A DNA stretch of 64,000 bases, taken from contig NZ_VRKQ01000008.1 in assembly GCF_008056315.1 (NCBI RefSeq), positions 310,001-374,000 on the forward strand. Direction: 5' to 3'. The notes beneath the pieces are model-generated. The model had not been told where the DNA came from. It worked only from the letters and a program-made list of their open reading frames with translations, and made no database searches. This stretch comes from Seonamhaeicola maritimus (GTDB taxonomy: Bacteria; Bacteroidota; Bacteroidia; Flavobacteriales; Flavobacteriaceae). Positions 46,468-54,648 of the stretch are shown here, in pieces. Within the stretch, counting starts at the first letter, position 1; every line of letters starts with the position of its first letter. Position numbers and translations under genes: made by a program.

Positions 46468-48417
46468 ATGAGCAGCAACAAAGAATTCGAAAGTATTGCG
46501 TTTGATTTACCTAAGAATCAATCGAACGTTATTAAAGTTATTGGTGTTGGTGGAGGTGGAAGTAATGCCATTAATCACATGTTTCAACAAGGAATTAAAG
46601 GCGTTGATTTTTACATCTGTAACACAGATTCCCAAGCACTTCAAAACAGTGGTGTGCCAAATAAAATTCAGTTAGGCGTTAACTTGACTGAAGGATTAGG
46701 TGCAGGAGCTAACCCAGATATTGGTGAGCAATCTGCCGTTGAAAGTTTTGAGGATATTTCTCAAATGTTAGATACTAACACAAAAATGGTATTTATCACT
46801 GCTGGAATGGGCGGAGGTACTGGAACAGGAGCTGCACCAATCATTGCTAAAATGGCTAAAGATTTAGACATTTTAACAGTTGGAATTGTAACAATGCCAT
46901 TTCAGTTTGAAGGAAGAATGCGTATTGAGCAATCTCAAAAAGGAATAGAAAAACTTAGAGATGTTGTAGATTCTTTAATTGTAATAAATAATAACAAACT
47001 TCGAGAGGTTTATGGGAATCTTGGTTTTAAAGCTGGTTTTTCGAAAGCAGATGAGGTGTTGTCTACCGCTGCTCGTGGTATAGCAGAAGTTATTACCCAT
47101 CATTACACTCAAAATATAGATTTACGTGACGCTAAAACCGTTTTAAGTAATAGTGGTACTGCTATTATGGGGTCAGCTGTGGCGTCTGGTCAAAATCGTG
47201 CACAAGATGCTATTAGAAAAGCTTTAGACTCTCCGCTACTAAATGATAATAAGATTACTGGCGCTAAAAATGTGTTGTTACTGATAGTATCGGGGACTCA
47301 TGAAATTACCATTGATGAAATAGGTGAAATTAATGATCATATTCAAACAGAAGCTGGTCATGGTGCCAATATTATTATGGGTGTGGGTGAAGATGAATCA
47401 CTTGAAGAGTCAATTGCCGTAACAATTATCGCAACTGGATTTAATATAGAACAACAAGATGAAATTTCTAATACGGAAACTAAAAAGGTAATTCATTCCT
47501 TAAATGAGGAGCAAGATCTGAGTCCTGTTGAAAAGGAGCCGGTTATAATTGCTCCAATAATTGAGTTAGAAAAGAAAGAAGAACTTATTGTACGTCATAC
47601 ATTAGATATAGATGTCGAAGAAGATATTAAGCCTATAGTTAAGGAATCAATTAAAAAAGAAGGGCTATATAATCAAGAAATAGATTTAATACCAACTTCA
47701 GAGATTCTCAAAAACATGAATGTGGTTTATGAAGAAGTTAAAGCTATTAAAGAAGAAGAAGAGGACTTTGTAATTAAGCCGGTAACTAAAATGGATACTG
47801 ATGTTGAAGAGTCTTCTAACAATGACGATGAACAGCAAATTACTTTAACCTTTGATTTGCCTCTTTCTAGTGTTGAGAAAGAAGAGGAAATAAAAGAAGA
47901 AGTGGTTTCTTATGATTTAAATGACGATCTTAAAGAGATTCCTGTAAAAGATTATATAGAGCTCATAACGGTTACGGAATCCAATGAGGATGGGGAAGTG
48001 CGTTATGCCTTAGATGACTATATTGAATTAGAGTCTGCAATGAATGTTAAGAAAAATGACTTAGAAGTTTTAGAAGAGCTCGATAAAGAAATTGTTTTTG
48101 AAAAAAAGGTAGTAGAAGAAGAAATTGTAGAAGAGGTTGCTGAAGAGATTGACCCAATGAATAGCCCAATTTCAGAATTATTAAAGGAACGAGCTGAGGA
48201 ACGAAGACGTAAAATGAAAGATTTTAATTATAAATTCAATAACGCAAAAATTGATGATATAGAAAAAGTACCAGCTTATAAACGACAAGGGGTTGATTTA
48301 AGTGATGTTAAGCATTCATCAGAAAATGATATCTCAAGAACAAGTGTTGGCTTAGATGATAATGATGATATTCAATTAAGAAGTAACAATTCGTTTTTAC
48401 ATGATAATGTAGATTAA
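46468..48417 (+). CDS. ftsZ: Cell division protein FtsZ, with long acidic C-terminal extension
   Basis: 649-residue tubulin homologue that builds the division ring. The GTPase core (about 15-335) has GVGGGGSNAINHM and the tubulin signature GGGTGTGAAP (115-124), with the T7 loop Asp in the region SKADEVLSTAARG. After it comes a highly acidic, low-complexity linker of roughly 250 residues (Glu/Asp/Val-rich, about 340-590) and a basic segment (ERAEERRRKMKDFNYKF). Compared with about 380-400 residues in proteobacteria this is long, but such linkers are usual in Flavobacteriia. A terminator follows 24 bases later. Confidence 0.96.
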   Translation: MSSNKEFESIAFDLPKNQSNVIKVIGVGGGGSNAINHMFQQGIKGVDFYICNTDSQALQNSGVPNKIQLGVNLTEGLGAGANPDIGEQSAVESFEDISQMLDTNTKMVFITAGMGGGTGTGAAPIIAKMAKDLDILTVGIVTMPFQFEGRMRIEQSQKGIEKLRDVVDSLIVINNNKLREVYGNLGFKAGFSKADEVLSTAARGIAEVITHHYTQNIDLRDAKTVLSNSGTAIMGSAVASGQNRAQDAIRKALDSPLLNDNKITGAKNVLLLIVSGTHEITIDEIGEINDHIQTEAGHGANIIMGVGEDESLEESIAVTIIATGFNIEQQDEISNTETKKVIHSLNEEQDLSPVEKEPVIIAPIIELEKKEELIVRHTLDIDVEEDIKPIVKESIKKEGLYNQEIDLIPTSEILKNMNVVYEEVKAIKEEEEDFVIKPVTKMDTDVEESSNNDDEQQITLTFDLPLSSVEKEEEIKEEVVSYDLNDDLKEIPVKDYIELITVTESNEDGEVRYALDDYIELESAMNVKKNDLEVLEELDKEIVFEKKVVEEEIVEEVAEEIDPMNSPISELLKERAEERRRKMKDFNYKFNNAKIDDIEKVPAYKRQGVDLSDVKHSSENDISRTSVGLDDNDDIQLRSNNSFLHDNVD

Positions 48418-48440
48418 GACCCACTGACTTACTTATTAAT

Positions 48441-48478
48441 AAAAACCCGAAAAATCTCCCTCAGCTTTTCGGGTTTTT
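48441..48478 (+). terminator. Intrinsic terminator at the end of the division cluster
   Basis: Left arm AAAAACCCGAAAA and right arm TTTTCGGGTTTTT enclose a loop of about 12 bases, and the right arm ends in a T run. It lies 24 bases after the ftsZ stop. Confidence 0.92.
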
Positions 48479-48504
48479 AATTTCACAAAGGGAAGTTCTT
48501 TTTT

Positions 48505-48525
48505 TATCTTCGCATTCTAAATTTG
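48505..48525 (+). promoter_or_regulatory. Candidate -7 elements of the GatB/YqeY gene
   Basis: TATCTTCG (48505-48512) and TAAATTTG (48518-48525) both resemble TAnnTTTG. The second fits better by sequence but ends five bases before the ATG and would give a leaderless mRNA. The first would give a short leader. Which one is used cannot be settled by eye. Confidence 0.4.
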
Positions 48526-48530
48526 AGATT

Positions 48531-48980
48531 ATGAGTTTGCAACAAGATATAATGACTGCTTTGAAGGAAGCTATGAAGGCTAAAGATCAAACAGCTTTAA
48601 CGGCTTTACGAGCTGTTAAATCAGCAATTTTACTAGCCAAAACAGAAAGCGGAGCAGGAGATGAGTTAACTGAAGAGCAAGAGCTTAAAATACTCCAAAA
48701 GCAGGTGAAACAACGTAAAGATAGTGCTGCTCTTTATATTGAACAAGGTAGGCAAGATCTTGCAGGACCAGAATTAGCAGAGGTTGATGTTATCAGTCAG
48801 TTTTTACCGGAAGCTTTAAGTGAAGAAGAAATTGAGAAAGTTGTTGTAATGACTATTGAGCAGATTGGTGCAGAAGGTATGAAGGACATGGGTAAAGTTA
48901 TGGGTGCTGTAAGTAAACAATTAGCAGGACAAGCAGATGGTAAAACTATTTCAAATATCGTAAGAGCAAAATTATCTTAA
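48531..48980 (+). CDS. GatB/YqeY domain-containing protein
   Basis: 149-residue YqeY family protein. It is homologous to the C-terminal tRNA-binding domain of the GatB amidotransferase subunit but stands alone. The N-terminal LQQDIMTALKEAMKAKD, LRAVKSAI and the C-terminal GKVMGAVSKQLAGQADGKTIS are family hallmarks. Its cellular role is not established; tRNA or amidotransferase-related activity is presumed. The tRNA-Arg gene begins six bases after its stop. Confidence 0.9.
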   Translation: MSLQQDIMTALKEAMKAKDQTALTALRAVKSAILLAKTESGAGDELTEEQELKILQKQVKQRKDSAALYIEQGRQDLAGPELAEVDVISQFLPEALSEEEIEKVVVMTIEQIGAEGMKDMGKVMGAVSKQLAGQADGKTISNIVRAKLS

Positions 48981-48986
48981 AATAAT

Positions 48987-49060
48987 GGCCCCGTGGCGCA
49001 ACTGAATAGCGCATCAGATTTCGGCTCTGAGGGTTGGGGGTTTGAATCCCTCCGGGGTCA
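48987..49060 (+). tRNA. tRNA-Arg (anticodon TCG)
   Basis: 74-base cloverleaf. The acceptor arms GGCCCCG and CGGGGTC pair (one G-T). The D stem is GCGC/GCGC and the anticodon stem TCAGA/TCTGA, with loop TTTCGGC giving anticodon TCG (49021-49023, reading CGA). The T arm contains TTTGAAT. The discriminator is A and CCA is not encoded. It is transcribed in the same direction as the gene before it and is followed by a terminator. Confidence 0.95.
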
Positions 49061-49079
49061 CTTAATGAATTTTAATTTT

Positions 49080-49114
49080 AAAACCTCGTAGCTTATATAA
49101 GCTGCGAGGTTTTT
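49080..49114 (+). terminator. Intrinsic terminator after tRNA-Arg
   Basis: 15-bp stem with one G-T pair (AAAACCTCG-T-AGCTT against AAGCT-G-CGAGGTTTT), a four-base loop and a T run. It separates the conserved block from the alginate locus. Confidence 0.92.
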
Positions 49115-49158
49115 GTTTTATTAAGATAAGAACAAGAGAATCATTAGTTGCTAAAAAA

Positions 49159-49189
49159 TTTGGTAATCAAAAAATAATTCCTATATTTG
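49159..49189 (+). promoter_or_regulatory. Promoter of alginate operon A
   Basis: TTTG at 49159-49162, a spacer of exactly 19 bases, then TATATTTG at 49182-49189, a full match to the Bacteroidota -33/-7 consensus. The last three bases of the -7 element are the start of the operator array. Transcription would begin inside that array, giving a leader of about 155 bases before the first gene. Confidence 0.85.
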
Positions 49190-49224
49190 GAAAACCAAAT
49201 TGGTTAACCAGATTGGTTTTCCAA
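49187..49224. promoter_or_regulatory. Triple palindromic operator, copy 1
   Basis: Three 12-bp units of the form TTGG-N4-CCA(A/G) with a 13-bp period: TTGGAAAACCAA (49187-49198), TTGGTTAACCAG (49200-49211) and TTGGTTTTCCAA (49213-49224). Units 1 and 3 are reverse complements of each other, so the whole array is itself a near-perfect palindrome. It overlaps the -7 element and the expected transcription start, as a repressor site would. The unit resembles operators of GntR/FadR-type uronate regulators such as UxuR/ExuR (TTGGTATACCAA). Confidence 0.88.
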
Positions 49225-49284
49225 ACAAATTAATAAAGAATAGTAAATAGTTGAGTTTATAGGTTTTGAATAGTTGTTTAGTTT

Positions 49285-49320
49285 AAAAGAAAGTCTTTAT
49301 GAGTATAAAGGCTTTCTTTT
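49285..49320 (+). promoter_or_regulatory. Leader hairpin upstream of the first PL6 gene, terminator-like
   Basis: 16-bp stem (arms 49285-49300 and 49305-49320) with one T-G pair and loop GAGT. It ends CTTTCTTTT and is followed by a weak T-rich stretch. It lies between the promoter and the PL6 start, 34 bases before the ATG, where a plain terminator would silence the operon. A near copy precedes the PL6 gene at 62357. It may be an attenuator, an RNA-processing or stabilising stem, or the 3' end of a short leader RNA. Confidence 0.7.
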
Positions 49321-49354
49321 CTTATCTTTAAATTAATAGTTAATCCTTGATTTT

Positions 49355-51667
49355 ATGAAAAAGTTCTTTCTCCTTGTTTTAGTCGCAAGTTTTATTGTTT
49401 CCTGTAATAATAATTCTGTTAAATCAGGTGTTTTAGTTACTGATATTTCAGAGCTCAATGCATCAATTGAAAAAGCGCAACCGGGTGACATTATAACTTT
49501 AGCAAATGGTGTTTGGAAAGATGTAGAAATAAAATTCAAAGCTGAAGGAGCAGTAAATAAACCAATTACTATAAATGTAGAGACTCCTGGAGAAGTTTTT
49601 ATTGAAGGTGTATCCAGCTTAAAATTCGGAGGGAATTATTTAGTGGTTGACGGACTTCATTTTAGAAATGGGTATTCTCCAGATGAAGCAGTAGTTATTT
49701 TTAGAATTGACAAAGAGACTATTGCAAATCATTGTACCTTCACAAATAGCGTTATTGAAGACTTTAATAAAATGAGTCGTGACGATTCAGACCGTTGGAT
49801 ACAATTTTGGGGAAGACATAACACATTAAGTAATTGCTATATCACTGGGAAAACAAATCGTGGTCCAACTATTAGAGTCGATTTAAAAGGTAATGAACAC
49901 ATTAGTAATTATCATCAAATTGTAAATAATCATTTTGGTCCAAGACCGCCTAAAGGTGGAGCTAGCGGGGAGACAATTCAAATAGGTGATAGTTATTCAT
50001 CTATGTCTCCAAGTTACACGATGGTGGCTAATAACTTGTTTGAAGAATGTAATGGCGAAGTTGAAATTATTTCAAGTAAAACAAATTTCAATGAGTTTAG
50101 AAATAATGTATTTTATAAAAGTGAGGGTTCACTAGTAACAAGACATGGAAATTACTGTACTATTGATGGTAACTACTTTATTGGTGACGGAGAGAATGAA
50201 AATATTGGCGGCATAAGAATTATAAATACAGGGCATTGGGTAACCAACAATTATTTCTTCAATCTTAAAGGAAAGAGTTTTAGAAGCCCGTTGGCAGTAA
50301 TGAACGGTATTCCAAAATCACCATTAAACCGTTATAATCAAGTTACTGATGTAGTTGTTGCTTATAATACATATATTAATTGTGATGCGCCTTGGCAATT
50401 TGGAGTAGGGCAAAATTTAGCACAGAAAGATGTATTACCTGCATCTGAAATTCGTTCTGCAAGACCTTTAAGAACTATTGTTGCTAATAATGTACTTTAT
50501 AATGAGGTTGGTGCTGAAAAACTGGTTGTAGAGCATGATAAGGCAGATGGTGTAATCTTTAAAAGTAATGTTGTAAACAATCAGGGAGTTCCATTTAATG
50601 ATTATGATGGTGGTATTCAAAACGTAAGTTTTGACCTAAGCGAAGTTGGAGAAAATATATTAGTACAAGCATCAAATTTAGATGTTGAAGCTTATAAAGG
50701 GTTTGAGTTTGAAAAAATATCAAAAGATCTTTTTGGTAATTCAAGAAATTCAAATAATAGCATTGGTGCCGTGGTAAACACCAATGCTAGTAGCCCTTCT
50801 ATTTTAGATAAATCCAAATACGGTCCAAGTTGGTATTCTGATGAGGTTGAAGCATCAGAGGCTAAAACTATTGAGGTTACTGATGGTGACAACCTTCAAG
50901 AGAAAATAGATGAAGCTTCAAATGGAGATATAATTCTTTTAAAAGATGGAGTGTTAAATGTTAATAAATCTTTAGTGATCTCAAAAGGTATAACTATTAA
51001 AGCTGAAAATGTATCTAAAACATCATTAAATTATTCTGGTGAAGCTAACACACCTTTATTTGAATTGCATCCAAAAGGGTTCCTAATTGTAGAGAGTGTT
51101 AATTTAAAAGGAAATGGAACCCAACAAGCTTTTGCTTCCTTAAAGGAGAATATGTATACACATTTTGGGTTATCGGTCTCAAATTGTGAAATTACAGATT
51201 TCAATTTCGCCTTAAAAGCATATAAACAATCATTTGCAGAACGAATTACCATTGAAAACACATCAATATCAAATTGTAATAATGGTTTAGAGCTTTCAGA
51301 AGAAACAAATGATAGAGGAGATTATAATACTGAGTATTTAACTATTATTAATTGTAAATTCAATAATGTAAATGAAAATGTGATTGATTATTACCGCGGA
51401 GGATATGATGAGTCAACCATTGGAGGAAATCTTATTCTTACTAATAGCACATTTACAAATTGTGGAGGCAAAGAACAAAACGGGATTCTAATAAATACCA
51501 GAGGTATTGTTAATGTAGATATCTCTGATAATACATTTAAAAACAACCCTATAAAATTGGTGGCCTTACTTTGGGGAGCCAAAAACAATTCGCATGCTAA
51601 CAATACTATTTCTAATTCTGGTAAAATAGTGGTTGAAGAGAATCTTAAATTGAAGTTGATGTATTAA
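49355..51667 (+). CDS. PL6 family alginate lyase lipoprotein
   Basis: 770-residue surface or periplasmic lipoprotein (lipobox IVSC, lipidated Cys about residue 17). The N-terminal right-handed beta-helix (about 25-480) belongs to the chondroitinase B/PL6 group. The catalytic Lys242 (EIISSKTNFNEF) and Arg263 (TRHGN), 21 residues apart, and the nearby Glu residues for Ca2+ are present. A second beta-helix (about 505-765) follows, as in two-domain PL6 enzymes. It should cleave alginate by beta-elimination, with exo or endo mode unknown. It opens a six-gene operon with 20-50 base gaps (PL7, kinase/dehydrogenase, Nramp-like, PL7, SDR). Confidence 0.9.
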   Translation: MKKFFLLVLVASFIVSCNNNSVKSGVLVTDISELNASIEKAQPGDIITLANGVWKDVEIKFKAEGAVNKPITINVETPGEVFIEGVSSLKFGGNYLVVDGLHFRNGYSPDEAVVIFRIDKETIANHCTFTNSVIEDFNKMSRDDSDRWIQFWGRHNTLSNCYITGKTNRGPTIRVDLKGNEHISNYHQIVNNHFGPRPPKGGASGETIQIGDSYSSMSPSYTMVANNLFEECNGEVEIISSKTNFNEFRNNVFYKSEGSLVTRHGNYCTIDGNYFIGDGENENIGGIRIINTGHWVTNNYFFNLKGKSFRSPLAVMNGIPKSPLNRYNQVTDVVVAYNTYINCDAPWQFGVGQNLAQKDVLPASEIRSARPLRTIVANNVLYNEVGAEKLVVEHDKADGVIFKSNVVNNQGVPFNDYDGGIQNVSFDLSEVGENILVQASNLDVEAYKGFEFEKISKDLFGNSRNSNNSIGAVVNTNASSPSILDKSKYGPSWYSDEVEASEAKTIEVTDGDNLQEKIDEASNGDIILLKDGVLNVNKSLVISKGITIKAENVSKTSLNYSGEANTPLFELHPKGFLIVESVNLKGNGTQQAFASLKENMYTHFGLSVSNCEITDFNFALKAYKQSFAERITIENTSISNCNNGLELSEETNDRGDYNTEYLTIINCKFNNVNENVIDYYRGGYDESTIGGNLILTNSTFTNCGGKEQNGILINTRGIVNVDISDNTFKNNPIKLVALLWGAKNNSHANNTISNSGKIVVEENLKLKLMY

Positions 51668-51690
51668 GCAACTTAAAATTATATCATAAA

Positions 51691-52713
51691 ATGAAAAAAT
51701 CAGTATTAACTATAGTTGTCCTTTTATGCTTTTTTGCTTGTAAGAACAATGCTAAAACTACTTCTGAAACAACAATTCAAATAGAAGCTGTTAAAAAGGT
51801 TCCAAGTGATGTTATTCCTTTTATGGACAAATGGCAAATTCTTTTAGGTGATGGCACACGTTCTAAAGATTTAATAGGTTTTGAAAAGAACGATTTTTTC
51901 TATGTTGAAAATGATAGTAATGGGGATTGGGTTGTTTATAAGACGCCTAATTCTGGAATCACATCTCCAAATTCTAGTAACACAAGAACTGAATTGGGAG
52001 AAAAAAAACGATGGATACCAGAAGAAGGAGGTAAATTAACCGGAACTTTAAAAGTAAAGCATGTGTCTACTACAGGAGATGCAACTGCACGCTCTTCTTA
52101 CTCAGTTGTGGTTGGGCAAATACATAGTGATGAAGGACATGAAAATGAACCTTTAAAGATCTATTACAAGAAATTTCCTGGACATGAAAAAGGCTCTGTT
52201 TTCTGGAATTATGAAATCAATACAGAAGGTGAAAACGATGGGCGTTGGGATTTTTCTACTGTAGTTTGGGGACATGACTTTTCCGTACTGGGTCCGGCTT
52301 CAGATATTTATCCGGAGGAACCTTTAGATGGGATATCTATAGGTGAAGTATTTAGTTATAAAGTTAATGTTTATAAAGGTATTATGTATTTGACTTTTGC
52401 AAGTGAAGGACATGAAACAAAAACATTCACTAAAAACTTATTAAAATCAGATTTTCATAAAGAATCTGAAATTCCCCAACAAGTGTTAGATTGGTATTCA
52501 TCAAAAAGACGGGTTGGAGTTGAACGTGATACTGCATATGCTGGAGAGAAGCAATTTTTTAAACAAGGAGCTTATAATCAAGCTAACGGAAAAGCTACTA
52601 AATCAGAAACTTATAATGGAGACATTGCTAAGCAATATGAAAATGGGAGTTATGCTGAAGTTTGGTTTAAAGAAGGGGCTTTAGGTCCTGGAACATTACC
52701 AAATATCGAGTAA
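51691..52713 (+). CDS. PL7 family alginate lyase lipoprotein 1
   Basis: 340-residue lipoprotein (lipobox CFFAC, Cys about residue 17) with a single alginate_lyase2 beta-jelly-roll domain. The three PL7 signature blocks are visible: RTELGE with Arg99, VGQIHS with Gln143 and His145, and FFKQGAYNQ with Tyr295. These are the expected catalytic and binding residues for cleaving alginate. QIH is often seen in lyases that accept guluronate-containing blocks, but preference cannot be assigned. A second PL7 in the same operon is clearly homologous. Confidence 0.92.
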   Translation: MKKSVLTIVVLLCFFACKNNAKTTSETTIQIEAVKKVPSDVIPFMDKWQILLGDGTRSKDLIGFEKNDFFYVENDSNGDWVVYKTPNSGITSPNSSNTRTELGEKKRWIPEEGGKLTGTLKVKHVSTTGDATARSSYSVVVGQIHSDEGHENEPLKIYYKKFPGHEKGSVFWNYEINTEGENDGRWDFSTVVWGHDFSVLGPASDIYPEEPLDGISIGEVFSYKVNVYKGIMYLTFASEGHETKTFTKNLLKSDFHKESEIPQQVLDWYSSKRRVGVERDTAYAGEKQFFKQGAYNQANGKATKSETYNGDIAKQYENGSYAEVWFKEGALGPGTLPNIE

Positions 52714-52745
52714 TTGTATTTTAGTAACAGTATATAAATACAGTT

Positions 52746-54626
52746 ATGAATCAAGTAATTTATATTATGGGTGTTTCTGGTTGTGGAAAAAGCACCATTG
52801 GGAACTTACTTTCCGAAGCTTTAAAAATTCCATTTTTTGATGGGGATGATTTTCACCCAGAAGCCAATGTTGCTAAGATGTCAAAGGGAATACCTTTGAA
52901 TGATGAAGACCGTTTTGGTTGGTTGCAAACCTTGAATGAATTAGGGAAGAAACAGGTTGAAAATAATAGCTGCGTTATTGTCTGTTCAGGGCTAAAGCAA
53001 ATGTATCGAGATATACTGTCTAAGGGGATAGAGAGTAAAAGCATGTGGGTGTATCTTTCAGGTTCATTCAATCAAATAGAAGAACGTGTCAATAAGCGTT
53101 CAGGTCATTTTATGAGTTCTGCTTTGTTGCAATCACAGTTTGATACTTTGGAAGAGCCTATAAACGCGTTGCAACTTGATATTAGTTTAAAACCAGAAGA
53201 AATTGTCAAAAAAATTGTGAAAGAATTAGATATGAAATCGGAGTTTGGTTTATTTGGTTTAGGTGTTATGGGTAAGAGTTTAAGTAGAAATTTGGCTCAA
53301 AAAGGTTTTAATATTTCCATTTTCAATCGAGAGGTAAAAGGTTCTGAAGAAAACATTGCCATAGATTTTAAGAATGCCCACTCTGAACTGGAAAAATCTC
53401 AACCATTTTCAAATGTAGAAGCTTTTGTAAACTCGTTACAAATACCAAGAAGAATCATGCTCATGGTAAATGCGGGTAAGATTACCGATATGGTTATTGA
53501 TGATTTAATTCCTTATCTGTCCGATGGTGATATTCTCATAGATGGTGGGAATTCAAATTATTTAAAGACTAAAGAACGTTACGATTATTTAAAATCAAAG
53601 AACATAAATTTTATTGGCGTTGGTGTTTCTGGAGGAGAAGAAGGTGCGCTTAAGGGGCCGTCCATTATGCCGGGTGGAAATAAAGAAACCTATGAGTTGG
53701 TAAAGCCTTATCTAGAAGGTATAGCAGCTAAAGACACTAATGGTCTGCCATGTTGTACCTATGTTGGTGAAGAGGGTAGCGGACATTTTGTAAAGATGGT
53801 TCATAATGGCATTGAATATGTTGAAATGCAGTTATTGGCTGAAGTGTATACCATTTTTAATACCATGGGTAGGAACCCCGATGAAATTGCTAATATATTA
53901 GAATCTTGGAAATCTGATGTTGATAGTTACTTGTTGGGAATTACAGTAGATATATTACGAAAGAAGGATGGAGATGATTGGCTAGTAAATAAAATTGTGG
54001 ATAAAGCCGGTAACAAAGGAACCGGAAATTGGACCACTATTGCTACCGCACAATTGGGAGCTCCAAGTACCTTGATTGCTTCGGCATTATTTGCTCGTTA
54101 TACATCATTTTATAAAGAAGAAAGGTGTAACGCGAATGAAAAATTCGGAATTAGCCCTTCAGAATTAAACCTTAATTCAGATGATGTTCTAAATGCGTAT
54201 CAATTTGGGAGAATCATTAATCACTATCAAGGATTAAAGCTAATATCAGAAGCCGGAAAAGCTTATAGTTGGACTTTGAATTTAAGTGAAATTGCCAGAA
54301 TTTGGACCAATGGTTGTATTATAAAGTCTGATTTTGCGGAAGCGTTGATTCCTGTTTTAAAAGAAGATGATAATATATTAACCAATCCATCAATTATTAG
54401 TCAGTTAAAGGAATTGAAGCCATCAATAAATAAAGTAGTTGCAGAATGTATTTTAAGAGAACTGCCTGTTGCCTGTTTAAGTGAATCAGTTAATTTCTTA
54501 AATGCCTACACAACATCAAATTCATCAGCAAATATAATACAAGCACAACGCGATTACTTTGGCGCACACACCTACCAAAGAATAGATGACCTTTCAGGGG
54601 ATTTTCATCATACTAACTGGAATTAA
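52746..54626 (+). CDS. Gluconokinase / 6-phosphogluconate dehydrogenase fusion
   Basis: 626-residue fused enzyme. Residues 1-160 are a GntK-type gluconokinase with P-loop GVSGCGKST (9-17) and the substrate segment DGDDFHPEANVAKMSKGIPLND. Residues 166-626 are a full-length decarboxylating 6-phosphogluconate dehydrogenase with GLGVMG (171-176), ILIDGGNSNY, GVSGGEEGALKGPSIMPGG, the catalytic Lys in GHFVKMVHNGIEY, and the C-terminal QAQRDYFGAHTYQR and FHHTNW. It would convert gluconate to 6-phosphogluconate and on to ribulose-5-phosphate plus NADPH. The frame is open across the join. An internal ATG at 53232 (residue 163) could also start the dehydrogenase alone. Its presence among alginate lyases is unusual. 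Confidence 0.9.
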   Translation: MNQVIYIMGVSGCGKSTIGNLLSEALKIPFFDGDDFHPEANVAKMSKGIPLNDEDRFGWLQTLNELGKKQVENNSCVIVCSGLKQMYRDILSKGIESKSMWVYLSGSFNQIEERVNKRSGHFMSSALLQSQFDTLEEPINALQLDISLKPEEIVKKIVKELDMKSEFGLFGLGVMGKSLSRNLAQKGFNISIFNREVKGSEENIAIDFKNAHSELEKSQPFSNVEAFVNSLQIPRRIMLMVNAGKITDMVIDDLIPYLSDGDILIDGGNSNYLKTKERYDYLKSKNINFIGVGVSGGEEGALKGPSIMPGGNKETYELVKPYLEGIAAKDTNGLPCCTYVGEEGSGHFVKMVHNGIEYVEMQLLAEVYTIFNTMGRNPDEIANILESWKSDVDSYLLGITVDILRKKDGDDWLVNKIVDKAGNKGTGNWTTIATAQLGAPSTLIASALFARYTSFYKEERCNANEKFGISPSELNLNSDDVLNAYQFGRIINHYQGLKLISEAGKAYSWTLNLSEIARIWTNGCIIKSDFAEALIPVLKEDDNILTNPSIISQLKELKPSINKVVAECILRELPVACLSESVNFLNAYTTSNSSANIIQAQRDYFGAHTYQRIDDLSGDFHHTNWN

Positions 54627-54648
54627 TAACTAACTAAACCACCACATT

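Noticed and set aside
49187-49224. CRISPR-like array of short repeats
   Set aside because: Units are only 12 bp with 1-2 bp between them, occur in threes at three promoters, and have no spacers or cas genes.
49299-49331. Ten-codon leader peptide (ATG at 49299) inside the leader hairpin, as for translational attenuation
   Set aside because: The second hairpin copy at 62293 has no ATG at this place, so the frame is not conserved.
52746-54626. Assembly or frameshift artefact joining gluconokinase and 6PGDH
   Set aside because: The reading frame is open through the join, both domains are complete with a plausible linker, and no stop or start signals are disrupted there.
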